Made by a program: the position numbers and the translations under genes | Notes under the pieces: model-generated | What the model was told of the DNA's origin: nothing | The model's database searches: none | What the model saw: only the letters and a program-made list of their open reading frames with translations | Assembly (NCBI RefSeq): GCF_004310325.1 | Contig: NZ_SIRT01000001.1 | Coordinates: 124,001-188,000, forward strand | Source of the DNA: Hyunsoonleella flava | GTDB taxonomy: Bacteria; Bacteroidota; Bacteroidia; Flavobacteriales; Flavobacteriaceae | Reading direction: 5' to 3' | DNA: 64,000 nt | In this document: positions 25,581 through 35,054 of the stretch, piece by piece | How the letters are laid out: each line of letters begins with the position of its first letter | Position numbering within the stretch: the stretch's first letter is position 1

Positions 25581-27539
25581 TTAATACATCTTCTTAATTT
25601 TTTTCAATTTAGTTTTCCAAAGTTCTAGCTCTTTTTTGTGTTTATTTATATTGGTATTTACATCTTTTACTACTGGATTGTCGTCATCAACATTTGTAAA
25701 AAACTGTAAATTATTCTCTAATTGATTGATTTGACTTTTTACTTCATCAATTTTCTTTCTAATAAATGAGCGCTCATTATCTAAACTCCTATTATCATCA
25801 TCATTATTATGTAATGTTTCAAGTTTTGTTTCAAACTTTATAATTTCAGCTTCATTTTTATCTATCTTAAGCTTAGAAAACAACTCGTCCACCGCTTTGT
25901 TAAATTTACCTTCAATAAAGCGCTTGTCATTTGGTACTCTACCAATACTTTTCCAAGTATTTACATGTTCTTTAATTGTTGCTAAATCTTTGTCTTTATC
26001 CTTTGATAACTCTAAGCTTTTAATGGTATCAAGAAGTTCTTGTTTTTTATTGAAGGCTTCAATAAATACCTTATTAGCTTCGTTTCTCTTAGAATGTATT
26101 CTGTCAAAATAATAATTGCAAGCAGCTTTAAATTGCTTCCAGATTTTGTCACTGTCTTTTCTGGGCACATGCCCAATTTTTTTCCAATCGCTCTGAATTT
26201 TTTTCATCAAAGGGGTAGTGGCATCAAAATCTTCACTGTCTTTGTTGTCCTCTGCAATTTTAACAAGTTCCCTCTTCTTTTGTAGGTTGGCGTACTGTTC
26301 TTTTTTAAGTTCTTTATAAAAGGCATTCTTTTTTCTATTAAAACTTCTAACGGCCTCTTTAAACTTAGCCCAAGTAGCTTCATTTACTTTAATTGGTACT
26401 TTCCCAGCGTTGAAGAACTCCTCTCTTAAGGTTTCTATTTCTCTTATTTTCTTTTGCCAGCCTCCGTGAGAGTTTGTGGGTTCTTCAGCAATTGTAGTAA
26501 TCGCAGAAATGATTTCCTCCTTTCTCTCAAGGTTCTTTTCGTAAATTTTATCTTTTTCTTTGAAGAAAAGCTGCTTTTTCTCGTTAATAACCTTGGTAGC
26601 CGCCTTAAATCGCTCCCAAATCTCTTCGCGGTGTTCCTTTCCTACTGGTCCTAGCTCTTCTTTCCACATTTTGTGCAACTCTTGTAGCTCCCTAAAAGCA
26701 CGCATGGGGTCATCATAAGTGGCCAGTTCCTCAGCACGCTCTATAATTTTTAGTTTCTTTTCTAAATTATGCTTAAAATCTAAGTCACGTAAATCCCTAT
26801 TTAAGTGTAAAAAATCATAAAATATTTCAACATGGTGATGGTAACTATTCCAAGCATTATTGTATTTATCCCTCGGAATAGGCCCCGTATTTCTCCAACG
26901 TTCCTGTAATTCCTTAAAGTGTTTATACGTTGTATTGATATTTTCTTCAACGTTTATAAGCCCTTTTAACTCCTCAATGATTTCTAGCTTTTTTTGAAGA
27001 TTTCCTTTAAGGTTCTGCTCAATATTTTTGTAGTGTTCATTTAGTTTATTGCGATAGTCTCTGTAAGCTGATTTGAAACGTTTTTGAACTGGACTAGAGT
27101 AGTAGAAGTCTATTTCATTTCCGCCGTCATTTAAAAAATCGGCTTTTTTCTCGTCAATAAGTGCATTAAATTTTGAATTAAATTCATGCTTTATGGCATC
27201 AACATGACGTTTTATAGCCTGAACCTTTTCCCTTTTTAAAAGCTTTTCTAATTCGATGGCAAGTGCTTCCAAGGACATCTTATCATACTCCTTGAATTCT
27301 ATAGTATGACGCTCTTTGTTGCCTTCATCTTCGGCATCCTCTGCATTGGACTCTTCAATTTCGTCAATGCCGTTTTCTTCCGTTTCTTTTGATGCTTCTT
27401 CCGGAGTGTTTTCAGCTATTTTGTTTTCAACATCATTATCACTGGAATCTGTGTGCTCTTCATTACTTTTAACAGCTTCGGTAACTTCAGCATTCTCTTT
27501 TTTTCCATCTGCTTCTTGCAGGTTATCTGGCTCAGACAT
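25581..27539 (-). CDS. DUF349 domain-containing protein
   Basis: 652 residues from ATG 27539 ('MSEPDNLQEADGKKENA'); a TTG 17 codons upstream is not preferred. An acidic, low-complexity N-terminus of about 90 residues is followed by a long alpha-helical region built from six or so DUF349 repeats. Each repeat carries a W-x-x-x-G-x-V/I-P signature, for example 'LQERWRNTGPIPRDKYNNAW', 'LHKMWKEELGPVGKEHREEI', 'QSDWKKIGHVPRKDSDKIW' and 'VNTWKSIGRVPNDKRFIEGK'. The C-terminus is a coiled coil. No signal peptide or transmembrane segment. The molecular role is not established. It is co-directional with aroE, 98 nt downstream of that gene. Confidence 0.9.
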   Translation of the reverse strand: MSEPDNLQEADGKKENAEVTEAVKSNEEHTDSSDNDVENKIAENTPEEASKETEENGIDEIEESNAEDAEDEGNKERHTIEFKEYDKMSLEALAIELEKLLKREKVQAIKRHVDAIKHEFNSKFNALIDEKKADFLNDGGNEIDFYYSSPVQKRFKSAYRDYRNKLNEHYKNIEQNLKGNLQKKLEIIEELKGLINVEENINTTYKHFKELQERWRNTGPIPRDKYNNAWNSYHHHVEIFYDFLHLNRDLRDLDFKHNLEKKLKIIERAEELATYDDPMRAFRELQELHKMWKEELGPVGKEHREEIWERFKAATKVINEKKQLFFKEKDKIYEKNLERKEEIISAITTIAEEPTNSHGGWQKKIREIETLREEFFNAGKVPIKVNEATWAKFKEAVRSFNRKKNAFYKELKKEQYANLQKKRELVKIAEDNKDSEDFDATTPLMKKIQSDWKKIGHVPRKDSDKIWKQFKAACNYYFDRIHSKRNEANKVFIEAFNKKQELLDTIKSLELSKDKDKDLATIKEHVNTWKSIGRVPNDKRFIEGKFNKAVDELFSKLKIDKNEAEIIKFETKLETLHNNDDDNRSLDNERSFIRKKIDEVKSQINQLENNLQFFTNVDDDNPVVKDVNTNINKHKKELELWKTKLKKIKKMY

Positions 27540-27637
27540 TTTTAATAAATGTTTAGGGTTCGTACTCTTTTTGTTTAAAGATACTAACAACTAAAGTATT
27601 TACAAAAAAAGGAAAGCTGTTTTAATCTGTTAAATGC

Positions 27638-28381
27638 TTATTTATTAAGGTTCCAGATGGACCACGCTTTTTCAGCTTGTAGTTTAAGCATATTGAGTCC
27701 GTTGATGACAGTGGCACCTTTTTGTTTGCCCAAACGTAAAAAAGTTGTTTCTTCAGGATTATAGATTAAATCGAATAAAATATGCTTTTTTGTAATGGCT
27801 TCATAAGGAATCTTTGGGCAGTTTTCTATATCGGGAAATGTGCCCACAGGGGAACAGTTTATTATGATTTGATATTTAGAAATAATCCCATCATCCAGAT
27901 CATGGTATGTGAATTTTACATTGTTTTTGGTCGTTCTTGATACATAATGACATGTAATGCCTCTTTCCCGCAAAGTGTAAACCACAGCTTTACTTGCACC
28001 TCCAGTTCCAAGGATTAAAGCTTTTTTATGATATTTTTTCAAAAAAGGTTTAAGCGAGTTAATAAAACCATAGCAATCAGTGTTATACCCAACTAGCTTT
28101 CCTTTTTTCGTAACCTTTATGGTGTTTACGGCACCAATAGCTTTTGCTTTTTTATTTAATTTGTCCAAATAAGGGATAACTGCTTCTTTATAGGGAATAG
28201 TTACATTTAGACCTTTTAAGCCCTCGGTATTATTTATAATTTCAGGAAACGACGAGATGCTTTCAATGTCAAAATTCTCATAGCTTACACCAGTTATATT
28301 TTCTTTTTCGAATTTATTTTTAAAATAGTTTCTAGAAAATGAATATGAGATATTTTTACCTAAAAGACCTAATTTATGCAT
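27638..28381 (-). CDS. aroE: Shikimate dehydrogenase
   Basis: 247 residues from ATG 28381 ('MHKLGLLGKNISYSFSRNYF'); the first 8 nt overlap the DUF368 gene upstream. AroE signatures: 'SYSFS' shikimate-binding serines, 'GLNVTIPYKEAVIPYLD' with the catalytic lysine in N-V-T-I-P-Y-K, 'NTDCYGF' with the catalytic aspartate, NADP loop 'ALILGTGGASKAVVYTL', and 'INCSPVGTFPD'. It reduces 3-dehydroshikimate to shikimate in aromatic amino-acid synthesis. Slightly shorter than the E. coli enzyme (272), as is common in Bacteroidota. Confidence 0.94.
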   Translation of the reverse strand: MHKLGLLGKNISYSFSRNYFKNKFEKENITGVSYENFDIESISSFPEIINNTEGLKGLNVTIPYKEAVIPYLDKLNKKAKAIGAVNTIKVTKKGKLVGYNTDCYGFINSLKPFLKKYHKKALILGTGGASKAVVYTLRERGITCHYVSRTTKNNVKFTYHDLDDGIISKYQIIINCSPVGTFPDIENCPKIPYEAITKKHILFDLIYNPEETTFLRLGKQKGATVINGLNMLKLQAEKAWSIWNLNK

Positions 28382-29390
28382 GCTTTTTCTGTTTTTGACC
28401 ATAGATTTCGAGAGCAACTACAATCACCAAACCCAAAAGTATAAAACCAATGGCATAATAGGTTTCTGCAGACAGTTCTGGCAAGTAGCGTTTATAATTT
28501 TCTACAATTTTTTCTCCTCTTGAATCTAGCATGAATTCGCCATTTTCCAAATGTTTATAAATGGTTCTTTTCCATGGCCAAACCACACCCAAAGAACCGA
28601 TAATGAAACCTATAATTGATGCTGTGGTAATACTTTTATAATGTTCTAAAATATAGCTTAATACATGAGAAAAGGTAACAAGACCAGTAACTGAGCCTAA
28701 TGTAAAAACCGCTAAAACCTTTAACATCCTGATACGAAATTCATTATAAATAAAATCGAAATTCCCACTGAAAACATCTGATATTGTATCGTAAAGTGCA
28801 TTCACTGAATCAACTAAAAGAAGCACATAGTTTCCCAATAAAATCAAAATAAACGATCCAGAAAAACCAGGAAGTGTCATTCCCGAAACACTGATGATAC
28901 CACAAAAGAACACAAAAAACAAATTATCGTTTTCTTTAGCTGGATTTAAAAAACTTATGCCCAAACCTATCGCTATGCCTAAGCACAGAGATAAAACGGT
29001 TTTATTGTTCCAGTCATTAAAATCTTTGTTGATGTAATATATAGAGCCTATAATCATTCCGAAAAATACGCTCCATACGAAGAGTTCGTAATGTAAAATA
29101 AGATAGTCCAGAATTTTTGAAACACTAAAATAACTTATAATCATCCCTAGGAAAAGCAATCCTAGAAATCGGCCATTGATATAATTGAAGAAACTCTTAA
29201 ACCTTCCATTAATTAAAAGTTTAAACGCTTTTCCATTTACTTTTTTTAGAGAATAGATAAACTCTTGATAAAACCCAGCAACAAATGCAACCACACCACC
29301 AGAAACTCCAGGTACTTTGTTAGCAGCGCCCATACCTAGTCCTTTTAATACTAGAAAAAGTTTATCATTAAAAGTTCTGGTACTATTCAT
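28374..29390 (-). CDS. DUF368 membrane protein (PopT-type polyprenyl-phosphate transporter family)
   Basis: 338 residues with about nine hydrophobic segments. The duplicated family motif is present: 'GAANKVPGVSGGVVAFVAGF' near the N-terminus and 'MTLPGFSGSFILILLGNY' in the middle. Other family segments are 'VWSVFFGMIIGSIYYI' and 'ASIIGFIIGSLGVVWPWK'. Members of DUF368 have been shown in other bacteria to recycle undecaprenyl phosphate across the membrane (PopT), which is needed for peptidoglycan and O-antigen synthesis. Transfer of that role to this protein is inference. It overlaps both neighbours (1 nt with the other DUF368 gene, 8 nt with aroE). The N of 'AANKVPG' replaces the D seen in the paralog. 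Confidence 0.9.
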   Translation of the reverse strand: MNSTRTFNDKLFLVLKGLGMGAANKVPGVSGGVVAFVAGFYQEFIYSLKKVNGKAFKLLINGRFKSFFNYINGRFLGLLFLGMIISYFSVSKILDYLILHYELFVWSVFFGMIIGSIYYINKDFNDWNNKTVLSLCLGIAIGLGISFLNPAKENDNLFFVFFCGIISVSGMTLPGFSGSFILILLGNYVLLLVDSVNALYDTISDVFSGNFDFIYNEFRIRMLKVLAVFTLGSVTGLVTFSHVLSYILEHYKSITTASIIGFIIGSLGVVWPWKRTIYKHLENGEFMLDSRGEKIVENYKRYLPELSAETYYAIGFILLGLVIVVALEIYGQKQKKHA

Positions 29391-30310
29391 TATTGTTTTT
29401 TACTGCCAACTTTTTCAAGAATAAAAATAGTTAAAAAACCTAAAATCATTAAAATTATAGCTATTGCTAATTGATTGTTTCCATTATAATTTAAAGGAGA
29501 TACACTTTTTTGCAAAAGCGGTAGTTCTATGCCCTTTGAATTGGTGTACCAAGATAGTGTTTCTTTCCATGGCCATACTTTATTAAGCGAACCCAAAATA
29601 AAACCGGTTAGTAAAGCCAGAGTTATGTTATGGTAGTTTTTAAATAACCATTTTAAAACGTGGCTAAAACTTAATAAGCCGAAAATAGCTCCAAGTGCAA
29701 ATAGCACTATTTTTTTGATGTCAATGTCATGGATGGCATCGCTTAAAGTTTTATAAGCCCCTAAAATAATTAATATGAAAGAACCTGATATCCCTGGTAA
29801 TATCATAGCACAAATGGCTATAGCTCCAGCAACAAACAAAAAATACGGATTATCGCTATTTTCCATTGAAGGTATGGTAGAAATATAATAAGCTATAATT
29901 GTACCTAAAACAAAAGCTACTATTGTTGCCAAATTCCACTTAGTAATTTGTTTGCCAACAAAATAGATACTAGCAATAATAAGACCGAAAAAGAATGACC
30001 AAATGAGTATAGGATGATGCTCTAGTAGATATTTGGCTAGCCTCATAAATGATACAAAACTTACGACTATACCTGTAAGAAGCGCAACTATGAAGTTTCC
30101 ATTTAAATCCTTCCAAAATTGTTTAATTCCATTTTTAAATAGGGTTTTAAACAATGCAAGATTAATGTTACTTATCGTAGATATAAGTTCTTCGTAAATA
30201 CCAGAAATAAATGCGATTGTTCCACCTGAAACACCTGGAACCGCATCAGCTGCTCCCATTGCTACACCTTTTAAGGAAATAATTAGATAATCAGATAATC
30301 GTCGTTGCAT
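29390..30310 (-). CDS. DUF368 membrane protein (PopT-type polyprenyl-phosphate transporter family)
   Basis: 306 residues, paralog of the adjacent downstream gene. Signature segments are 'GAADAVPGVSGGTIAFISGI', 'MILPGISGSFILIILGAYKT', 'IWSFFFGLIIASIYFV' and 'ALLTGFILGSLNKVWPWKET'. It keeps the canonical A-A-D-A-V-P-G-V-S-G-G. The TAATG arrangement at 29390 couples its stop to the start of the second copy, so the two are translated together. Possibly they work as two paralogous flippases or a heteromeric pair, which is inference. Confidence 0.9.
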   Translation of the reverse strand: MQRRLSDYLIISLKGVAMGAADAVPGVSGGTIAFISGIYEELISTISNINLALFKTLFKNGIKQFWKDLNGNFIVALLTGIVVSFVSFMRLAKYLLEHHPILIWSFFFGLIIASIYFVGKQITKWNLATIVAFVLGTIIAYYISTIPSMENSDNPYFLFVAGAIAICAMILPGISGSFILIILGAYKTLSDAIHDIDIKKIVLFALGAIFGLLSFSHVLKWLFKNYHNITLALLTGFILGSLNKVWPWKETLSWYTNSKGIELPLLQKSVSPLNYNGNNQLAIAIILMILGFLTIFILEKVGSKKQ

Positions 30311-30354
30311 GCCTTGATTTTTTGAAAAACCAAAGGTAGATAATTTGAAGTAAT

Positions 30355-31743
30355 TTACGACTTGGAATTAATTAATGAGGTTACTTGTTCATTTGCAAGA
30401 AGCTTAGGAAATAATTCATCTATAATAAAACTGAATTCCTCGTTATTTTTCAAGCCATTTTTTATATAATAAACACCTTTATCTCTTTCTTGGATAGTAA
30501 AAAACAAACCACCTAAACGATACTGTATTTCAGCATTATCGGGATAAAACTCTAGTGCTTGCTCAAAATTAAAGATAGCGGCTTGCGGCTCTCCTAGTTT
30601 CAATAATAAATCGCCTCTGGTAATCCATGTGTCCAACTCAAAATTGCCCAATTCAAGCGCTTTTTTGTAACCACGTTCAGCTTCTTCAAAGAAATTTAAA
30701 CTTTGATTTATTTGAGCATATAGCTTCCAATAATTTACATTTTCAGCATCTATATTAATGGCTTTATTAATATAATATAAAGCTTTTTGTAAGTTTTTCT
30801 TTTTCTTATAAAATTTGGTAATTGCTATCCAGCCTTTATCCAATAAAGGGTCTTCGTGCACCGTTTTATAATAATATTGAAGTGCCAAATCGCTGTTTCC
30901 TAATTTTTCGTAGCAACCTCCAATTCGTAGCAATGCAAAAGAAGTTGGATCATCTAATTCAAGAGTTATTTGATAGCTTTCAATAGCCTCAACGAATTCC
31001 CCTTGTTTTTCTAAAACTTTTCCACGTTCTAAATAAGCGCCAACAAAGGTGTCATCTGAAATTATAGCAAAATCAAAAGCGGCAAGTGCCTTTTTGTATT
31101 TTTTTATAGATACATATTGTTTTCCTAATTGGAGCCATGCTACTTCGCAGTACGGATTCTTGTCTAAAAAGATATTTAAGTAATCAATAGCTTCTTGGTG
31201 CTGTTCTAAATAATCAAAACAATAAATAACATTATATAAAGCAGAATAATCATCAATATCTTGCTCTAGGCATTTCATAAAGTATGTTTTAGCATCATCA
31301 AACGCGTCTAAGAACAAATACTCCATTCCAATAAGCGAATATATGTCTACCACATCTTCGGTTAAATCAAGTGCATGTTTAAGTACTGCGATAGCCTTTT
31401 TATGGTTGTCTTGTTTCGAAAGAATATTAGCCTTCTGAATAAAGATTTCTTCATTATGTGGCTCTAATCGGTAAAGCTCATTTAACAGACTGTCGGCAGC
31501 ATCAAGATTATTTTCAAATACGTGAATCTCTACATTAAAAAGTTTGAGATTAATGGAGGAGGGGTGCTGTTCCAAACCAAGTTTTATCGCTTTTTTTGCT
31601 AAAGCTATCTTTCCTTGGTTGAGGTAGTAATGAATGATGTTTTCAAATTCTTCAGAATCAAAAAACAAAACATGGTTTGTTTTTAACATCGATTCAAACT
31701 TAGTAAGAGGCAAATTGTTGTTGTCGCTTTGACTAAACTCCAT
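30355..31743 (-). CDS. Tetratricopeptide repeat protein
   Basis: 462 residues from ATG 31743 ('MEFSQSDNNNLPLTKFESML'). Around eleven consecutive TPR units are visible from about residue 30 to the end, with the usual small/aromatic pattern, for example 'KAIAVLKHALDLTEDVVDIY', 'AYLERGKVLEKQGEFVEAIE' and 'NYWKLYAQINQSLNFFEEAE'. No signal peptide or membrane helix, so presumed cytoplasmic scaffold. The gene lies 44 nt upstream of the DUF368 pair and may head that operon. Partner unknown. Confidence 0.88.
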   Translation of the reverse strand: MEFSQSDNNNLPLTKFESMLKTNHVLFFDSEEFENIIHYYLNQGKIALAKKAIKLGLEQHPSSINLKLFNVEIHVFENNLDAADSLLNELYRLEPHNEEIFIQKANILSKQDNHKKAIAVLKHALDLTEDVVDIYSLIGMEYLFLDAFDDAKTYFMKCLEQDIDDYSALYNVIYCFDYLEQHQEAIDYLNIFLDKNPYCEVAWLQLGKQYVSIKKYKKALAAFDFAIISDDTFVGAYLERGKVLEKQGEFVEAIESYQITLELDDPTSFALLRIGGCYEKLGNSDLALQYYYKTVHEDPLLDKGWIAITKFYKKKKNLQKALYYINKAINIDAENVNYWKLYAQINQSLNFFEEAERGYKKALELGNFELDTWITRGDLLLKLGEPQAAIFNFEQALEFYPDNAEIQYRLGGLFFTIQERDKGVYYIKNGLKNNEEFSFIIDELFPKLLANEQVTSLINSKS

Positions 31744-31903
31744 AAACACGTTTGAGTGTACTGTTCAACTGAGATAAAAATAACGTTCTCGTATAGGAGT
31801 TTTAAAAGCTTGTTGTAAATGTTTTTAACAAAGTAATGAACAAGTTTCTTTGATTTTAAAAGGGCATAGGTTTGAATATCTAAAAATCAGATGTTTAAAA
31901 GTT

Positions 31904-33109
31904 TTATTGTTCCGTTATTTTATCTAAAAGAGAACAAATAATACTACATCCTTTTATGATTTCTTCCTCTGAAATGGTAAGTGGCGGGGTAATTCTAACG
32001 GCTTTTGGCTCAAATAATAACCAAAAAAGTATCAATCCATGGCTTTGACTTTCTAAAACCAAAGTGTTTGCTATTTCAGCAGAGGGTAGTATCACTGCCA
32101 ACATTAATCCCTTGCCTCTAATCTCTTTAATTAGTTGATGTTTAAGCAGTTTACGAAACAATTTTTCCTTTTCTAATGTTTGAGATATTAGACGGGTTTC
32201 AGTAATTTCTTTTAAAGTCGCTAATGCAGATGCGGCAATTAATGGATGCCCTCCAAAAGTAGTAATGTGTCCTAATTTTGGGTTATCCATAAGTAAATCC
32301 ATGTGTTTTGATGAAGCCGTGAAAGCTCCAATGGGCAAACCACCGCCAAGACCTTTACCTGTTACCAAAATGTCAGGAATACAGTCGTAATGTTCAAACC
32401 CAAAGAGTTTTCCTGTTCTACCTATGCCAGGTTGAATCTCATCTAGAATTAGAAGTGTTCCCGTACTATTGCAATTTTCGCGAACCTTTTTAAGATAGTT
32501 GTTTGTAGGTTCAATAAAACCTGCACCACCTTGTATAGTCTCAAGGATAACCCCAGCGGTTTTAGATGTAATACATTCTAAATCTTCTTCCTTATTAAAT
32601 GTAATGAAACGTACATCAGGCATTAATGGCCTAAACGCTTTTTTACGTTCTTCATATCCCATGACGCTTAAAGCTCCTATGGTATTGCCATGATACGCGT
32701 GTTTAGCAGCAATAATCTCGCTTCGTCCTGTTGCTCTTTTTACGAGCTTTATAGCGCCTTCTATAGCTTCGGTACCCGAATTGGTTAGATAGGTTTTTTC
32801 TAATGGTTTGGGTAAATGTTGCGCTAAAAGTTTTGTAAGTTCTACTGCTGGTTTTTGTATATATTCCCCGTACACCATTACATGCAGGTACTTATCCAAT
32901 TGTTTTTTTATGGCGTCTTTTATTTTGGGATGATTATGTCCTAAAGGACAAGCTGACACTCCCGCAACAAAATCTAAATAGGCTTTTTGGTTAGTGTCAT
33001 ATATGTAGCAACCCTCTGCATGCGAAATTTCCATGGACAGCGGGTGTGGTGTGGTTTGCGCTTGGTATTTAAAGAAGTCTTGTTCCAAATCAACTTCTTT
33101 TTTTATCAT
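31904..33109 (-). CDS. Class III PLP-dependent aminotransferase
   Basis: 401 residues. Fold-type I class III features: 'GVSACPLGHNHPKIKDAI', 'TYLTNSGTEAIEGAIKLVKR' (phosphate-binding S-G-T-E at 111-114), 'AAKHAYHGNTIGALSV', 'LLILDEIQPGIGRTGKLFGF' with D223 for the pyridine nitrogen, and 'VTGKGLGGGLPIGAF' with K252 as the Schiff-base lysine. The family includes ornithine, acetylornithine and 4-aminobutyrate aminotransferases; the exact substrate cannot be told. Its first 20 nt overlap the end of the OstA-like gene, indicating co-transcription. Confidence 0.92.
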   Translation of the reverse strand: MIKKEVDLEQDFFKYQAQTTPHPLSMEISHAEGCYIYDTNQKAYLDFVAGVSACPLGHNHPKIKDAIKKQLDKYLHVMVYGEYIQKPAVELTKLLAQHLPKPLEKTYLTNSGTEAIEGAIKLVKRATGRSEIIAAKHAYHGNTIGALSVMGYEERKKAFRPLMPDVRFITFNKEEDLECITSKTAGVILETIQGGAGFIEPTNNYLKKVRENCNSTGTLLILDEIQPGIGRTGKLFGFEHYDCIPDILVTGKGLGGGLPIGAFTASSKHMDLLMDNPKLGHITTFGGHPLIAASALATLKEITETRLISQTLEKEKLFRKLLKHQLIKEIRGKGLMLAVILPSAEIANTLVLESQSHGLILFWLLFEPKAVRITPPLTISEEEIIKGCSIICSLLDKITEQ

Positions 33110-34823
33110 TTTGGGGCTTTTTTTTCTTTTCTTTTAACCCTTTGTAGTTCAATTTAGTATCAGCATTTTTAAGGGCTTCCTCATCAAAAAAGTCTTCTTC
33201 TGCAATGTAGTCATCCAAACCTTTAATTATTGGTAATTCCAAAGGCGGATCGTCTTTAAATAAATCTTCAACACTTTTGGGGCGTTCTTCCTCACGCCAA
33301 TCAAAGCCTTTTAGTATTTTTTCATTTTTGGGAAATTGAGATTCTGGATAAATGTTACCGTCAATTTGGTTTATCTTACGTACTTCCTCAATTTCATTGT
33401 TGTTGATTAGTATATTGATTAAGCCAGACTTTGATTTATCAATACCTACCAATTCTCCATTTTCATTTCTGAAGTAATAGATTGACTGGGCATTTTTAAT
33501 GATATCCACATGATACAATTGGTTATCATCGTTGAACAATCCCACTAATTTTTTACCATTTATTTGATTGAAACCGTCTCCTAAAGTGTCCTTACTGATT
33601 AAAAATGCATGATTAAAAACAATCAACGAGTCCATTTTATCTCTCTCCGTATCAGATTGTAGATGGATGGTGTCACCAGTCATTTGATTACCTAAATTCC
33701 ATAGTATAGGTTTTCTAGCTGTTGAGAATGCGGTATTGGCACCAGGAGCATTTATATTTATTAGTTGAGTAAGCCCACTTTCGTGATTCACATGAATAGA
33801 ATCGGCTTTTCCACTCATATCAGATTTATATAGTTTTACATTTCTGAAAATTCGAGTAATGCGCTTTTCTGGCTTGCCTGTAACCATAAGAGTATCACCA
33901 TGAATGTAAATCGAATCTTGATCCTGAACGGTTATGGCATAGGCGCGTTTTGTTATGAATATAGAATCTTTTTCAGGCGATTTGAACACTTCGGCATAGT
34001 GGCCTTTTACAACACTATTATTTAAGGTATCTGTAATTTTTATATTGTTTGTCGCCGAAGAAAAATTTATATTTTGATCAAAATATAAACTGTCGCCAAC
34101 GACTTCTTTTGCATCATAATCTATTTTAGCGTTTTTTAAGGCATAACCGGTTTTTGCCTTAGTGTCGTAAAATCCTTTTTCGCAATACGTCACACTTTCT
34201 TCGGTGGTTATGGTTGAAGGGCCAAATAAATAGGCATGACCAGTATCTGAATAAAAATCAAAATAGTCAGTTACAATTTCAGCTTCAGGATTTGTAAGTA
34301 CGACATCTTCAACAAAACGATATTTTTTATCCTGCATGTAATAACGCCCTATTTTACTAGTAATGGTTCCAGAGGAATCTTTTACAACCGTACCGTGACT
34401 TCTGTAAAAAGCCTGCTGGCGTTCTCTGTCAAAGTAAAGTGTATCTGTTGTGATTGTAGAACTAGGGTCGGTTAAAACCACGTCTCCACTGGCAAATGCT
34501 AGTTGCGTAGCACCATTATATTCTACATACTTAGACACCATATTTATAGTGTCTCCCTGAATCATTTTTACATTACCATAGGCTTCGATAAAGTTTTCGT
34601 TGCCATAATAGTATGCTTTATCACACCACATGTCTGTACCGCTATGAAAAATATGAACTTGCTCTGAGTCGTCCCTAGTTAATATTCTTGCTCCAGGATA
34701 TTGGTCTTCATCATAGGTTAAAAATCCAGAATATTTAATTTCTATTTTTTGCTGCGCATTGATGTTATTTGTTGCGATAGAACAAAATAGCAATACTAAG
34801 AATATACTAAAGAAAGCCTTCAA
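33090..34823 (-). CDS. OstA-like protein (LptA/LptD N-domain family)
   Basis: 577 residues from TTG 34823, giving signal peptide LKAFFSIFLVLLFCSIATNN then A-Q-Q. No ATG exists between the upstream in-frame stop and this peptide. Another TTG (34844) lies 7 codons upstream but overlaps a TATTTTTG promoter box at 34842-34849, so the downstream TTG is preferred. The body is a series of beta-strand repeats typical of OstA-like proteins ('YYGNENFIEAYGNVKMIQGD', 'QLAFASGDVVLTDPSSTITT', 'YRFVEDVVLTNPEAEIVTDY', 'KNAKIDYDAKEVVGDSLYFD'). The family is periplasmic and presumed to take part in LPS transport to the outer membrane. The last 60 residues are charged and lysine-rich ('KKKKPQNDKK'). Confidence 0.85.
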   Translation of the reverse strand: MKAFFSIFLVLLFCSIATNNINAQQKIEIKYSGFLTYDEDQYPGARILTRDDSEQVHIFHSGTDMWCDKAYYYGNENFIEAYGNVKMIQGDTINMVSKYVEYNGATQLAFASGDVVLTDPSSTITTDTLYFDRERQQAFYRSHGTVVKDSSGTITSKIGRYYMQDKKYRFVEDVVLTNPEAEIVTDYFDFYSDTGHAYLFGPSTITTEESVTYCEKGFYDTKAKTGYALKNAKIDYDAKEVVGDSLYFDQNINFSSATNNIKITDTLNNSVVKGHYAEVFKSPEKDSIFITKRAYAITVQDQDSIYIHGDTLMVTGKPEKRITRIFRNVKLYKSDMSGKADSIHVNHESGLTQLININAPGANTAFSTARKPILWNLGNQMTGDTIHLQSDTERDKMDSLIVFNHAFLISKDTLGDGFNQINGKKLVGLFNDDNQLYHVDIIKNAQSIYYFRNENGELVGIDKSKSGLINILINNNEIEEVRKINQIDGNIYPESQFPKNEKILKGFDWREEERPKSVEDLFKDDPPLELPIIKGLDDYIAEEDFFDEEALKNADTKLNYKGLKEKKKKPQNDKKRS

Positions 34824-34941
34824 GATAATATGGGTTTGTGGCAAAAATAACGATTAAAATGATGTTTCTATTATTAAAATTGGCATAAGTTTAACAGGTA
34901 AAGAAGTGCCATAGGGCAGGTAAGTGCATTTGCAGAATGGT

Positions 34942-35028
34942 GCATTAGGGATTGTAATGGTAGCTTTTGGCGAGGCGTGCATCGAGCCAAAACTATTAGT
35001 GGAAAGCCCGACCCGCAGGGTAACCTGC
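34942..35028 (-). repeat. Dispersed structured intergenic element, copy A
   Basis: Read on the minus strand this matches copy B (63870-63956), with 36 consecutive identical bases in the core and about nine in ten identical over 74 nt. The core holds a 7-bp hairpin TTTTGGC/GCCAAAA around 14 nt. A second short hairpin, ACCC-GCA-GGGT (35011-35021), corresponds to ACCCC-ATT-GGGGT in copy B, so pairing is kept while sequence changes. It lies behind the terminator of the GSII gene. The adjoining bases 35024-35043 form another hairpin (cctgcc/ggcagg). No coding potential; a 64-residue frame crossing it is spurious. Confidence 0.85.
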
Positions 35029-35054
35029 CTACCGGCAGGCAGGCGCCATAAAAC

